Counted from the stretch's first letter, positions 44,196 to 53,585 are shown. The stretch is DNA of 64,000 bases from Stappia sp. ES.058 (GCF_900105595.1 NZ_LT629784.1:2976001-3040000); one strand, 5' to 3'. A program made the numbers and translations. Notes: generated by a model from the letters alone, not told the origin.

Positions 44196-45431
44196 TCAGC
44201 CGGCTCCCTTGTCGGCAAGCTTCGGCGAACCGATCCGCGCGTCAATCGCCGCGATCTCGTCCGCCGTCAGCATCGTCTCGATGGAGGTCAGGCCGTCGTA
44301 GCGCCCCGATGCCCCCTCGTCCTGATGCATCCGGCGCGCGACCTCCCAGCGGCGCTCGTCCCTGAGCGCCTTGGCGGCCCGGGCCCGCCCCGCCTCGGTC
44401 GCCACCTTGTCGGGGCGGATCAGCCCGTCGCGCGCCAGCACCTTCAACGTCAGCGGATCGAGGATCGGCTCGTTGCGGGCAAGCGCCAGCAGACCCTGCC
44501 GACGGTGCACCCGACGCTGGAAACGCCGATGCCGCAAGCCGGCCGCCAGCACGCCACGATTGGGCGCCAGAAGCAGCGAAAAGCAAAACAGGGTGAAGGA
44601 CACAAGCACGATGATCGGCCCCGTCGGCAGGTTGGGCGCGGAGGCGGATATCGCCGCGCCGAGATACCCGGCAAGCCCGCCGAGCGCTCCCGCACCGAGC
44701 ACGACGGTGTCCGTCCGCTCGCTCCAGAGCCGTGCGGTGACCGGCGGAATGATCAGCATGGCGACGATCAGGATCAGGCCGACAACCTTCAACCCGATCA
44801 CCGTCACCGCGAGCACCAGCGCCATCATGGCGAGATCGACGGCCCGAACCCGCACGCCGCGGGCCGCGGCATAGCCCGGATCGAAGGCGACCAGCGTCAT
44901 CGGCCGGCGCAACAGCAACAGCACCGCCAGCGCCATCGCGCCACCGCCTGCGATCACCAGCGCGTCCTGGCGCAGCATTCCCGCCGTCGATCCGAGGAGA
45001 AAGCCCTCGAGCCCCGCCTGCCGTCCGCTCGACATCGACTGGATGACGGTCAAAAGGACGATCCCCAGCCCGAAGAACACCGACAGCACCGAGCCGATGG
45101 CGACATCCTCGGCAAGGCGCGTGTGGCGCACGATCCAGTCGACCAGCAAAAGCCCGACAGCGGCCGACAATGCCGAGCCGGCCAACAGGCCGATCAGATT
45201 GCGGCCGTCGCCGCCGAGCGCGACCATGACGATAAACGCCAGCCCGATGCCGGGAAGCGTGGCATGGGCCACGGCGTCGCTGACCAGCGCGCGCTTGCGC
45301 AAGAAGAGAAAGGTTCCACCCGCGCCGGCGGCGATGCCGAGCAGCGCGGACCCGACAGCGACGAGCGCGGCGTTGTAGCCGGCCTGAAGCAGAAGCGCGG
45401 ACAGGATGGCGTCTGGCATAGCGTCTGGCAT
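44196..45431 (-). CDS. Mn/Zn/Fe-type ABC permease with C-terminal helical extension
   Basis: A 411-residue ABC-3 family permease. Residues ~15-290 hold the usual helices (LVAVGSALLGIAAGAGGTFL, LRKRALVSDAVAHATLPGIG, VIGLKVVGLILIVAMLIIPP). An unusual cytosolic tail of ~115 residues follows, basic then helical (RFQRRVHRRQGLLALARNEP, DPLTLKVLARDGLIRPDKVA). The tail resembles a winged-helix or DtxR-like segment seen fused to some TroC-type permeases. It may sense metal or simply regulate the pump. Two ATGs (45431 and 45419, in MPDAMPDA) could start it. It lies six bases after the ATPase gene. Confidence 0.85.
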   Translation of the reverse strand: MPDAMPDAILSALLLQAGYNAALVAVGSALLGIAAGAGGTFLFLRKRALVSDAVAHATLPGIGLAFIVMVALGGDGRNLIGLLAGSALSAAVGLLLVDWIVRHTRLAEDVAIGSVLSVFFGLGIVLLTVIQSMSSGRQAGLEGFLLGSTAGMLRQDALVIAGGGAMALAVLLLLRRPMTLVAFDPGYAAARGVRVRAVDLAMMALVLAVTVIGLKVVGLILIVAMLIIPPVTARLWSERTDTVVLGAGALGGLAGYLGAAISASAPNLPTGPIIVLVSFTLFCFSLLLAPNRGVLAAGLRHRRFQRRVHRRQGLLALARNEPILDPLTLKVLARDGLIRPDKVATEAGRARAAKALRDERRWEVARRMHQDEGASGRYDGLTSIETMLTADEIAAIDARIGSPKLADKGAG

Positions 45432-45437
45432 GGCGGA

Positions 45438-46253
45438 TCAGCTCGACAGCTTGAGTTGGTCTATGTGTGTGGATGCCAGGCGCCCGCCGTAGGTTGCCTG
45501 AAGGTTTTCCGCGGTGAAGGTGGTCGCCGTCGGGCCTTCCGCGACCTTGCGCACGTTGATCAAGAGCACGTGGTCGAAATAATCGGTCACCGTCGCCAGG
45601 TCGTGATGAACGCAGACCACGGTCTTGCGCGCCGCCTTGAGCGTGTGCAGCACGTCGATGATCGCCTTCTCCGTCGCCGCGTCGACGCCGGCGAAGGGTT
45701 CGTCAAGCAGATAGAGATCGGCATCCTGCGCCAGGGCACGCGCCAGGAAGACGCGCTGCTGCTGTCCACCCGAAAGCTGGCCGATCTGGCGCTCCGCGAA
45801 GTCGGCCATGCCGACGCGCTCAAGGCAACCGAACGCCCGCTCGCGATGCGTCTTGCGCACGAAACGCAGCAGGCCGAGTTCGCGATACAGGCCCATCAGG
45901 ACGACGTCGATCACCCGTGTCGGAAAATCCCAGTCGACGGAGGCGCGCTGCGGCACATAGGCCACCCGGTCGCGCGCGCGCTCCAGTTCCTGGCCGAAGA
46001 CGCGCACGGTGCCCGACAAGCGCGGCACGATCCCGAGCGCGGCCTTGAGAAGCGTCGACTTGCCCGCGCCGTTGGGCCCGATGATCGCGACCATGCTTTC
46101 GCGGGGAAGCGCTGCATCGACGGAGAACACCGCCGGCTTCTCACCATAGGAGACCGTGATCTCGCTGAGCGCCAGGGACGCATTCGCGATTTCCGCGGGA
46201 GACGGCGCGCGAGCGCCACCTTCGGCTGCGAGTTCAAGCTTTGGCGATGCCAT
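45438..46253 (-). CDS. Mn/Zn/Fe-type ABC transporter ATPase
   Basis: A 271-residue ABC ATPase powering the two permeases. It has Walker A GPNGAGKST, the Q-loop in VAYVPQRASVDWDFPTRVID (a phrase typical of the Mn/Fe/Zn subfamily), signature LSGGQQQR, Walker B LYLLDEP and the H-loop VCVHHD. I start at the ATG at 46253 because AGGGAG lies six bases upstream; a GTG at 46313, overlapping the binding-protein stop in a GTGA, is a reasonable alternative adding 20 residues. All catalytic motifs are intact. Confidence 0.9.
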   Translation of the reverse strand: MASPKLELAAEGGARAPSPAEIANASLALSEITVSYGEKPAVFSVDAALPRESMVAIIGPNGAGKSTLLKAALGIVPRLSGTVRVFGQELERARDRVAYVPQRASVDWDFPTRVIDVVLMGLYRELGLLRFVRKTHRERAFGCLERVGMADFAERQIGQLSGGQQQRVFLARALAQDADLYLLDEPFAGVDAATEKAIIDVLHTLKAARKTVVCVHHDLATVTDYFDHVLLINVRKVAEGPTATTFTAENLQATYGGRLASTHIDQLKLSS

Positions 46254-46309
46254 CAGGATCTCCCTGCCGCTTTCGCGGCCGTGTTTCGCGTCTTCGGCCG
46301 GCATCCGGC

Positions 46310-47290
46310 TCACCTGCCGGCCGCCAGGCGGCCGTTTGCGCCGCGCTCGGGCGCCGATCCGCCCAGAGATCGGGCGATCAAAGTCATATTGTGATCGATC
46401 ATGCCGAGATAGGTCCCCTCGTAGGTCCCGTCCTCGCCCATCGCATCCGAAAAGAGCTCGCCACCGATCGACACCTCGTGGCCGCGCGCCGCCGCCCCCT
46501 CTATGAGCGCGCGCACGCTGCGGTCGGAAACGGAGGATTCCACGAAGACCGCCTTGATCCCGCGCGACACGAGCACGTCGACCAGTTCCGACACGCGTTG
46601 CAATCCCGCCTCGCTTTGCGTGGAAATCCCCTGGATGCCGAGCACCTCGAATCCGTGGGCCCGACCGAAATAGTTGAACGCGTCATGGGCGGTGATCAGC
46701 ACGCGCGCCTCCTGCGGAACGGTTGCCTCCACCTTGCGCGCATAGGCGGCGAGCGCCGCCACCTCTTCAAGATGCGCCGCTGCATTGGCCCGGAAGACCT
46801 CCTCCGTCTCCGGCCGGGCCTCGATCAGCGCATCGCGCACGGCAACGATCGCATCGGACCAAAGCTGCGGATCCATCCACACATGGGGATCGAACTTGTC
46901 GGCATACTCCTCATGGGCGATCAGCTTGTCGCGCGGGAGCACCTCGGCGACGGAGATCACAGGCTTGCGCTTGCCGAGACCGGCGAAAAAATCCTCCATC
47001 TGCGCCTCAAGATACAGGCCGTGGCGCAGCACCAGATCCGAATTGACCATAGCGACAATGTCGGTGCGGGTCTGGCGATAGGAATGCGGATCGACACCCG
47101 GCCCCATCAGCGCGTGCACAGTGACGGCGTCTCCACCGATTTGCCGTGCGGCATCGGCGATCATTCCCGTCGTCGCGACCACCTTGAGCGGCGCGTCCTG
47201 CGCGGACAGCGGCGTGGGCGCTCCGAGCGCGAGCGCCATGCCAAGTGCCACGGCACCGAGTGTCATTTGCCGTTTCAGCCAGTCCCGCAT
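46310..47290 (-). CDS. Metal-binding periplasmic protein (ZnuA/MntA/SitA family)
   Basis: A 326-residue cluster A-I substrate-binding protein. It has a signal peptide (TLGAVALGMALALGAPTPLS, cleavage after SAQ-type). The metal ligands can be placed: His in GPGVDPHSYRQT (about residue 67), His in FDPHVWMDP (about 133), Glu in VFVESSVSDRSV (about 200s) and Asp in LGMIDHNMTL near the end. There is no His-rich loop as in many ZnuA, which favours Mn or Fe over Zn, but this is weak evidence. The start at 47290 keeps a compact signal peptide with GGAG upstream; an ATG at 47329 is the alternative. First gene of the operon. Confidence 0.88.
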   Translation of the reverse strand: MRDWLKRQMTLGAVALGMALALGAPTPLSAQDAPLKVVATTGMIADAARQIGGDAVTVHALMGPGVDPHSYRQTRTDIVAMVNSDLVLRHGLYLEAQMEDFFAGLGKRKPVISVAEVLPRDKLIAHEEYADKFDPHVWMDPQLWSDAIVAVRDALIEARPETEEVFRANAAAHLEEVAALAAYARKVEATVPQEARVLITAHDAFNYFGRAHGFEVLGIQGISTQSEAGLQRVSELVDVLVSRGIKAVFVESSVSDRSVRALIEGAAARGHEVSIGGELFSDAMGEDGTYEGTYLGMIDHNMTLIARSLGGSAPERGANGRLAAGR

Positions 47291-47350
47291 GTCGTGTCTC
47301 GCTCCTTTGCACATCGGCTCGCCCGTCACGAACCATTCCTAGCGTCACAC

Positions 47351-47402
47351 ATGAATATGAGAATGAGTTGCAAGTGTCAATGAAAATGAGAACGAGTTGC
47401 AA
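47351..47402 (-). promoter_or_regulatory. Tandem 23-bp operator upstream of the metal ABC operon
   Basis: Two direct copies of ATGAAnATGAGAAnGAGTTG plus CAA, 21 of 23 bases identical, 29 bases apart, 60-110 bases before the binding-protein start. AT-rich ATGAGAA / TTGCAA content resembles Fur-superfamily (Fur, Mur, Zur) sites. Likely metal-dependent repression. Confidence 0.5.
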
Positions 47403-47905
47403 AAACTGGCCCGATGATTGCGCATCGCCCGCTACACAATGGCTCGGGAGGATTTACGAAAGCCGAAGCCCGTCGGATCCCGTGCGACGACGCGAGCGCG
47501 AGAGAGAAAAAGCGACCGCAGAAATAAGACGGCGACGTTACGTCACTCTATGTTCATATGAGCGTAGTCGAACGGTCACCTGAACGTTCTAGGGTACGAA
47601 CCGGTAAATGAGGCCGATATGGCATGGGAAATGGCAAAACGCCGCGAGGACAGGTTTGGAGAGCGGGCCGGTTGCCCGGTCAAACGCGCTGACAAGACGG
47701 GGCGACGTCCTTTTTCCGACCTTCGGATTTGACGCCGATCGGGCCTCACCTGCGTCGCGAAAGGCTTGAAAATGCCCGTATTTCTCGGCACTTGCCGCTT
47801 CTTGACCAGACGCAATCCGCCTCAAACCATATCAACCTCATTTATGGGCCCGTACCCTGATGCGTCGGGAAACGGCCTCGGGAGCCAGGGAGCACGCCCG
47901 CATCC
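47403..47905. other. Divergent intergenic region, metal operon / deoR
   Basis: About 500 bases without a credible gene; frames on both strands here are of low coding quality. It should hold the promoter of the DeoR-type gene. A TTCATATGA partial palindrome (near 47552) and two GAACG repeats (47569, 47583) could be operators. Confidence 0.45.
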
Positions 47906-48688
47906 ATGTTCGGCACCACGGATATCACGACGCGCCAGCGCGACATCGCCGATCTCGTGCAATCGGACGGATTTGCCTCCGTGGAGGAGCTTGCCCGGCG
48001 GTTCGGGGTCACCACCCAAACCATTCGCCGCGACCTCACGCGGCTGTGCCGGCGCGGCGTTCTGCGACGGACCCATGGCGGCGTCGAGCCGCCGGCCCAG
48101 TCCGGGAACCTGCATTATGCCCGGCGCCAGATCCTGAACCTTGCGGCGAAACGCGCAATCGCGGAAGCGGTCGCTGAAGAGGTTGCAGATGGTGCCGCCC
48201 TGGCGTTTTCCATCGGAACGACGCCGGAGATCGTGATGCAGGCCCTGGTCCGGCATCGAAACCTGCGCATCTTCACCAACAATCTTCACGTCGCCTTCGC
48301 CGCCTCGCAATGCGCCAGCTTCGAGGTCACCATCGCCGGCGGGCGCCTGCGCCATGGCGACAGCGACATCCTGGGAGAAGACACCCGCCGCTTCTTTTCA
48401 AGCTACAAGGTCGATATCGGCATCTTCGGCGTGGCCGGTGTCGACGCCGACGGCACGCTGCTCGATTTTCATGAAGCCGAGGTCGCGGCCCGTCAGGCGA
48501 TCCTGGCCAACTGCCGCCAGGCGTTTCTGGTTCTGGACGCCAGCAAGTTCGGCCGGCCGGCGCATGTGCGCGGCGGCAACATCACCGATGTCGCGGCGGT
48601 CGTATGCGACAGACCGCCCCCCGAAACGCTCGCCCGCCGGCTGTCGCGGGCCGGCACCCGGGTGATCCTGCGCGCCGGAACGTCCTGA
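47906..48688 (+). CDS. DeoR/GlpR-family transcriptional repressor
   Basis: A 260-residue regulator. The DeoR helix-turn-helix is clear: TTRQRDIADLVQSDGFASVE, ELARRFGVTTQTIRRDLTRL, RRGVLRRTHGGVEP. The DeoRC sugar-phosphate sensor domain runs from ~75 (IAEAVAEEVADGAALAFSIG, TNNLHVAFAASQCASFEVTI, GVAGVDADGTLLDFHEAEVA, LDASKFGRPAHVRGG). The AALAFSIGTT phosphate-binding loop is present. Its effector is likely a phosphorylated sugar or glycerol-phosphate, but no sugar operon adjoins, so targets lie elsewhere. It converges with the chemoreceptor gene, 20 bases between the stops. Confidence 0.88.
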   Translation: MFGTTDITTRQRDIADLVQSDGFASVEELARRFGVTTQTIRRDLTRLCRRGVLRRTHGGVEPPAQSGNLHYARRQILNLAAKRAIAEAVAEEVADGAALAFSIGTTPEIVMQALVRHRNLRIFTNNLHVAFAASQCASFEVTIAGGRLRHGDSDILGEDTRRFFSSYKVDIGIFGVAGVDADGTLLDFHEAEVAARQAILANCRQAFLVLDASKFGRPAHVRGGNITDVAAVVCDRPPPETLARRLSRAGTRVILRAGTS

Positions 48689-48708
48689 CGCGCCCTTGCG
48701 ACCCGGGG

Positions 48709-50244
48709 TCATGCAAGGGAGGCGGAGACCTCGCGGATCCGTTGCGTAGCGGCATCGATCTGGGCTGTGGTCCCGGAGACCTGCTCAATGGTCGATGTCA
48801 CGGTGCCAACCCCTTCGGCAACCGACTGCATGTTGGCCGAGATCTCACTCGAAACGACGGACTGCTCTTCGACAGCTGCCGAAATGCTCGTCGCAATTTC
48901 GCTCATCTGATTGATGATGGACATGATATTGTCGATCGCCCTCACCACCTCGCCGGTGGTTTGTTGAACCGCCCCGATCTGGGTCGAGATTTCCTCGGTT
49001 GCGCGGCTCGTCTGCGATGCCAGGCTTTTCACTTCCGAGGCCACGACTGCAAAGCCCTTTCCGGCATCTCCGGCGCGTGCCGCCTCGATGGTCGCATTGA
49101 GGGCAAGCAGGTTGGTTTGACTGGCAATGTTGTCGATCAACTCGATCACGCTGCCGATGGTTTTGGCATCCTCGGAGAGACCGGAGATCACCCGACCCGA
49201 CTGGACCGCTTCCGTTACAGCGGTTTCGGCGATTTCCCGGGATGTGTTGACCTGGCGGCTGATCTCCTGGATCGAGGCGACAAGCTCTTCGGCCGCGGCA
49301 GCCACGGCCTGCACGCTGGCGGAGGTCTTGCTGGATGCATCGGCAGACTGCGCCGTGCGTTCGGTGGCCCCTGAAAGCGCCGTCGCGACCTCGTTCAGCT
49401 GGTCGTCTATGCGGCCTTGCGTCTCCACGCGACGCTTTCGCTCTCTTACCTCGGCGGTAATGTCGGTCGCGAACTTCACGACCTTGAAAGGCTGGCCGTT
49501 GGCACCGAAGATCGGATTGTAGGAGGCTTGGATCCAGATCTCCCTGCCATCCTTGCCGAGACGCCGGAACTCGCTTCTCTTGAACTCGCCCGACCGCAGC
49601 TCCGCCCAGAACCGCTGGTACTCCTGGCTTTTCCGGTCTTCCGGCACGACGAAGATACTGTGATGACGTCCCTGCACCTCGGACAGGGAATACCCCATAA
49701 CCGACAGGAAGTTGTCGTTTGCATCGAGCACATTGCCCGAAAGGTCGAAATGGATCACGGCCTGGGACCGGTTGATGGCGTTGATCTGGCCTTCAAAGTC
49801 GGCGCTCCTCGTTTTCTGCGCCGTGATGTCGGAGGCAATCTTGACCACCTTGAGGACCTTGCCGGCCCGGTTCTTCACCGGGTTGTAGGACGCCTGGATC
49901 CAGACTTCACGTCCGTCCTTGCCGAACCGGCAAAACTCGTCGGACCGATAGGCGCCTTTGGCGAGGTCCTGCCAGAACCGGTGGTAGCTGTCGCTGCGCG
50001 CGTAGTCGGCATCGACGAACATGCGGTGATGCTTGCCGACGACTTCCTCAAGCGCGTAACCGAGCGCCGAGAGAAAGTTTTCGTTGGCCCACAAGATGGT
50101 GCCATCAACACCAAACTCGATCATCGCCTGAGATCTGGACAAGGCATCGATCGTCTGCTTCCAGGGATTTTGCATAAGCATTTCAAAGACCTCACCGGGT
50201 TCAAGATTTCGTGCGCCGCAGGAGAGATCAGCGCTGTCTGTCAT
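48709..50244 (-). CDS. Soluble double-PAS methyl-accepting chemotaxis protein
   Basis: A 511-residue cytosolic receptor. Two similar PAS domains (residues ~20-135 and ~145-260) each contain the [15 protein letters not shown] / [15 protein letters not shown] strand and VVK-A-DIT ending, implying internal duplication. The MCP signalling domain follows (~275-505) with the hairpin tip [20 protein letters not shown] and [20 protein letters not shown]. There are no transmembrane helices and no HAMP domain. PAS pairs of this type may bind flavin or heme and sense redox or oxygen; the ligand is not deducible. I start at the MTDSADLS methionine; the longer frame has no added conservation. A chemotaxis role fits a flagellated cell. 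Confidence 0.88.
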   Translation of the reverse strand: MTDSADLSCGARNLEPGEVFEMLMQNPWKQTIDALSRSQAMIEFGVDGTILWANENFLSALGYALEEVVGKHHRMFVDADYARSDSYHRFWQDLAKGAYRSDEFCRFGKDGREVWIQASYNPVKNRAGKVLKVVKIASDITAQKTRSADFEGQINAINRSQAVIHFDLSGNVLDANDNFLSVMGYSLSEVQGRHHSIFVVPEDRKSQEYQRFWAELRSGEFKRSEFRRLGKDGREIWIQASYNPIFGANGQPFKVVKFATDITAEVRERKRRVETQGRIDDQLNEVATALSGATERTAQSADASSKTSASVQAVAAAAEELVASIQEISRQVNTSREIAETAVTEAVQSGRVISGLSEDAKTIGSVIELIDNIASQTNLLALNATIEAARAGDAGKGFAVVASEVKSLASQTSRATEEISTQIGAVQQTTGEVVRAIDNIMSIINQMSEIATSISAAVEEQSVVSSEISANMQSVAEGVGTVTSTIEQVSGTTAQIDAATQRIREVSASLA

Positions 50245-50407
50245 GCGCCAGATATATCCGCCGCCCTTCACAAACCATGAATTCGTGAGCGCACACGCGG
50301 CCACAACGCGTATTAAATGAACCAAGATTATATATTAAACGGAATAAGTAGCCCAGGATTGATGAGGGGAGGCCTCGCCCGCGAGAACACGCAAACCGCT
50401 CCCGGGA

Positions 50408-51040
50408 TTAGGGATTCTGCGGGCGCGACCAGGCAACGATAAGGAGGTCGCCGGGCCCGCCGGGCCCTACCGCCGGCACATGACGGACCGTGGCCTGCGG
50501 GCTGACGAGAACGCGAAACAGCCTGCAGAACACGGCCCGGTGCCAGGGACAGCCGGCAAGCGCCAAGGCGTGCCCCTCGAGAACGAACGTCAACGGCTGT
50601 CCGAAGTGAAGCTTCAGCCGCCCCGTGCCGGTGAATGTCCATGCATTGCGCGCCACGGCGCGCGCAAGCAGGGGCGCGGCGAGCCCGGCGGGAAGCATCC
50701 GCAACAGGCCGCGCGCGAATGCCGGAATGCGGTTGGCGATCACATAGTCCGCCGTTCGCCGGCCGGCATCGGCGCACAACGCAGCGGCGGTCGCGGGCCA
50801 GTCGCGATACAGCACCGAATAGAGGTGCTCCACGTCGGAAACCGGAACCATGTCACCCGGCGGCGACGACAGCCACCTGGACAGGCCCGCTCTTTCGAAC
50901 AGCCTTTCGGCTTCCCGCAGGCCCGAGAGCGCCGTCATCGCCGCAGCGAGTTGCAGGGCCGCGTTCGGACCGATGACCGCTTGGGCGGACGCACCGGGCC
51001 CATGCGGGTCCGCGTGATCGCGCCGGACATGCTCAGGCAT
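50408..51040 (-). CDS. bchJ: BchJ-like V4R-domain protein
   Basis: A 210-residue protein resembling BchJ, historically annotated 4-vinyl reductase of bacteriochlorophyll synthesis, now regarded as possibly a carrier or regulatory factor. Features: [60 protein letters not shown] and a V4R-type end ([19 protein letters not shown]). The last strands, usually containing Cys-rich ACCA-type residues, are altered here ([18 protein letters not shown]), so the ligand site may be changed. Its start overlaps the bchE 3' end by 8 bases, the same gene pair as in Rhodobacter. Confidence 0.8.
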   Translation of the reverse strand: MPEHVRRDHADPHGPGASAQAVIGPNAALQLAAAMTALSGLREAERLFERAGLSRWLSSPPGDMVPVSDVEHLYSVLYRDWPATAAALCADAGRRTADYVIANRIPAFARGLLRMLPAGLAAPLLARAVARNAWTFTGTGRLKLHFGQPLTFVLEGHALALAGCPWHRAVFCRLFRVLVSPQATVRHVPAVGPGGPGDLLIVAWSRPQNP

Positions 51041-52637
51041 CGGCCATCTGCTCCTCGCTGCCGCCGCACGCTTTTTGCGCGGCTGCCTGTTGCCGGGCCG
51101 CCTTCGCCTTCTGCGCCCGCTCGGCGGCCGCCTCCCAGTCCTCGAGCTGGGCCGGGGCGATCTTGCGCGTGTCGTCGAAGTGGAAATCGACCTTCTTCTT
51201 CGATTGCGGCCCCCAGTAGCCGACCTTGCCGAGATCGTAGAAGGTGCGCTGGAACCCGGCCCTGAGAAACGCCTTCAGGCAACCCAGCAAATAGCGCCGG
51301 CGAAAGCCGCTGCCGCGCCAGGGATAATCGAACAGCGCCTTCTTCATGTAGAAGCGGCGGTAGTTGTTCATCACCCGGTCGAGCAGTTCGGCGCGGTCCA
51401 TGGCCTCCGGCTTCATGATCGGCGTGACGAAATTGTATTTCGAGAAGTCGAACACCTCGACCTTGTCGCCAAGATCCTGATAGAGCGGCGAGAATGGCCA
51501 GGGCGTGTACATCGCCCAGTTGGCGAGATCCGGGTTCCAGTCCCGCGCCATCTTGTAGGTTTCCTCAAGGGTTTCCGGGGTCTCGTTGTCCAGCCCGACG
51601 ATGAACTGCGCCTCGACGAAGATGTCGGCGTTGCGCAACAGCTCAATGGCGCGGCGGTTGTCGGCGACCTTGGTTTCCTTGTTGAACCGGTCGAGCTTCA
51701 ACTGCGCCGCCGCTTCCGTGCCGAGCGAGACATGCACCAGCCCCGCCTTGCGGTAGAGCGGCAGCAGCGCCTCGTCGCGCAGGATGTCGGTGACCCGCGT
51801 GTTGATGCCCCATTTCACCTTGTCGGGCAGGCCGCGCGCGATCAATTCCTCGCAAAAGGCGATGAATTTCTTGCGGTTGATGGTGGGTTCCTCGTCCGCG
51901 AGGATGAAGAAGCCGACCTGGTGATCGGTCACCAGCCGCTCGATCTCGTCGACGACCTTCCTCGGGTCGCGCACCCGGTAGTCGCGCCAGAACTTCCACT
52001 GCGAGCAGAACGAACAGGTGAAGGGGCAACCGCGCGCCATGTTGGGGATCGCGACGCGAACGCCGAGCGGCACATAGATGTAGTTTTCCCACTCCAGCAG
52101 CGACCAGTCGGGATCGATGCCGTCCAGGTCCTTCACCGTCGGCGCGGCGGGCGTTGCGATGATCTCGTCGCCCTTGCGGAAAGCCAGCCCCTTGATCCCG
52201 CCCACCGCATCGCGCCAGAGCCCGGCGGCGATGGCGGTCACCAGAGTGGCGAAGATCTCCTCGCCCTCCCCGCGCACGATCACATCGACCTGCGGCGCCT
52301 CGCTCAAGACCTGCTTGTACATGAAGGTCGCATGCACGCCGCCCAGCACCCGCACCGCGTCCGGGCAGGCATCGCGTGCCACCTCGAGCACCCGTTCAGC
52401 CGTGTAGATCGACGGCGTGATCGCCGTGACGCCGACGATATCGGGCTGAAGCGCGGCGAGACGCGCCGACAGGGCGTCGTCGTCGAGGTGATGCGTCATC
52501 GCATCAATGAAATGAATGTCGTCGAAACCCGCGCGCCGAAGGCTGCCGGCGAGATAGGCGACCCACGCCGGCGGCCAGCTGCCGGCAATCTCGGCGCCGC
52601 CGGAATGATAGTTCGGATGAACGAGCACGATGCGCAT
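51033..52637 (-). CDS. bchE: Mg-protoporphyrin IX monomethyl ester oxidative cyclase, anaerobic
   Basis: A 534-residue B12-binding radical-SAM enzyme that forms the isocyclic E-ring of bacteriochlorophyll, with water-derived oxygen. The N-terminus ([20 protein letters not shown], then [17 protein letters not shown]) is the BchE hallmark. A cobalamin-type domain is at ~1-150. The 4Fe-4S cysteines are in [20 protein letters not shown] (C-x3-C-x2-C, about residues 205-212), followed by [20 protein letters not shown]. The [20 protein letters not shown] block is also typical. GGGAGGG precedes the ATG. FNR and CrtJ-like sites upstream match its oxygen control in Rhodobacter. No other bch gene is visible in the window. 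Confidence 0.93.
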   Translation of the reverse strand: MRIVLVHPNYHSGGAEIAGSWPPAWVAYLAGSLRRAGFDDIHFIDAMTHHLDDDALSARLAALQPDIVGVTAITPSIYTAERVLEVARDACPDAVRVLGGVHATFMYKQVLSEAPQVDVIVRGEGEEIFATLVTAIAAGLWRDAVGGIKGLAFRKGDEIIATPAAPTVKDLDGIDPDWSLLEWENYIYVPLGVRVAIPNMARGCPFTCSFCSQWKFWRDYRVRDPRKVVDEIERLVTDHQVGFFILADEEPTINRKKFIAFCEELIARGLPDKVKWGINTRVTDILRDEALLPLYRKAGLVHVSLGTEAAAQLKLDRFNKETKVADNRRAIELLRNADIFVEAQFIVGLDNETPETLEETYKMARDWNPDLANWAMYTPWPFSPLYQDLGDKVEVFDFSKYNFVTPIMKPEAMDRAELLDRVMNNYRRFYMKKALFDYPWRGSGFRRRYLLGCLKAFLRAGFQRTFYDLGKVGYWGPQSKKKVDFHFDDTRKIAPAQLEDWEAAAERAQKAKAARQQAAAQKACGGSEEQMADA

Positions 52638-52677
52638 GACAAACCCTCCCGTGATGCGGAAAAGTTACACCTTCATG

Positions 52678-52695
52678 CGTCACTTAAAATTGACA
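52678..52695. promoter_or_regulatory. CrtJ/PpsR-like palindrome upstream of bchE
   Basis: CGT-N12-ACA, one base off the TGT-N12-ACA consensus with the preferred GTC/GAC inner bases. It overlaps the FNR box. PpsR/CrtJ represses bch genes under oxygen, so the position is apt, but the motif is short. Confidence 0.4.
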
Positions 52696-52703
52696 CATAT
52701 CAA
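52690..52703. promoter_or_regulatory. FNR/FnrL box upstream of bchE
   Basis: TTGAC-N4-ATCAA, one base from the TTGAT-N4-ATCAA consensus. Its centre is 59-60 bases before the bchE ATG. FnrL activation of bchE at low oxygen is established in Rhodobacter. Confidence 0.7.
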
Positions 52704-52757
52704 TCGGACATGACGGTCGTGCGCGGACCGACCCGCCGTGCGGGTCGCCGTTGATGT

Positions 52758-53585
52758 CTATGTCGGCAGACCGAGGATTGCGCGAGCCTCCGCGACGCTT
52801 GCCGGATGGCGGCTGTAGTCGGCGCAAAGATCGGCGGTGCGTTTCACCAGGGCTGCGTTGGAGGGGGCGAGCGTGTCGCGGTCCAGCCGGATGTTGTCCT
52901 CCAGACCGGTGCGGCAATGTCCGCCGGCCTCAATGGCCCAGCGGCTGACCTCCAACTGGTGACGCCCGATGCCCGCCGCGGTCCAGGTCGCCTCCGGCAT
53001 CAGCCGCCGGGTCGTTTCGATATAGAACTCGAACACCCGCCGGTCGACCGGCATGGCGTTCTTCACGCCCATGACGAATTGAACGTGAAGCGGCGCGGCG
53101 AGCCGCCCGTCCTGAACCATCGCCGCCGCCTGGAAGATATGCGACAGGTCGAAGGCCTCGATCTCGGGCTTGATGTTGTAGGTGCGCATTTCGCCGGCGA
53201 GCCAGTCGACCAGTTCGGGAGGGTTCTCGTAGACACGGGTGGGAAAGTTGTTCGAGCCGACGGAGAGCGACGCCATTTCGGGGGCAAGCGGCAGCATGCC
53301 GCCGCGCGTCTTGCCCGCACCCGAGCGGCCGCCGGTCGAGAGCTGCACGATCATGCCCGGGCAATGGGTCTTGATGCCCTCCATCAGTCTGGCAAAGCGA
53401 TCGGGATCGGACGTGGGCGTTCCGTCGTCCTCGCGCACGTGGCAATGCGCGATGGTCGCCCCGGCCTCGAAGGATTCCTGCGTGCTCTCGACTTGTTCGC
53501 TGACGGTGATCGGAACCGCCGGATTGTCCGACTTCCTGGGCACGGACCCCGTGATGGCGACACAGATGATGCATGGATCGGACAT
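52758..53585 (-). CDS. BKACE-family beta-keto acid cleavage enzyme (DUF849)
   Basis: A 275-residue Zn-dependent enzyme of the DUF849/BKACE family, which condenses a beta-keto acid with acetyl-CoA and splits it to a CoA ester and acetoacetate. Signs are the early TGSVPRKSDNPAVPIT, the Zn-binding HCHVR (about residues 47-51), VQLSTGGRSGAG, PEMASLSVGSNNFPTRVYEN and HCRTGLEDNIRLDRD near 225-240, holding the third ligand region. Substrate class cannot be set; family members use lysine- or carnitine-derived acids. The ATG with GGGAG upstream removes a long N-terminal frame of poor quality. It is upstream of bchE, in the same direction with 120 bases between, but shares no obvious function. Confidence 0.88.
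   Translation of the reverse strand: MSDPCIICVAITGSVPRKSDNPAVPITVSEQVESTQESFEAGATIAHCHVREDDGTPTSDPDRFARLMEGIKTHCPGMIVQLSTGGRSGAGKTRGGMLPLAPEMASLSVGSNNFPTRVYENPPELVDWLAGEMRTYNIKPEIEAFDLSHIFQAAAMVQDGRLAAPLHVQFVMGVKNAMPVDRRVFEFYIETTRRLMPEATWTAAGIGRHQLEVSRWAIEAGGHCRTGLEDNIRLDRDTLAPSNAALVKRTADLCADYSRHPASVAEARAILGLPT

Noticed and set aside
47576..47825. Overlapping 78-79 codon frames upstream of the DeoR gene
   Set aside because: Two competing frames in the same place, neither with protein-like composition or ribosome-binding site.
51033..52637. Alternative reading of bchE as another B12-radical-SAM enzyme (for example hopanoid or antibiotic methylase)
   Set aside because: The N-terminal signature, the cysteine motif surroundings, the following bchJ and the FNR site all fit BchE.
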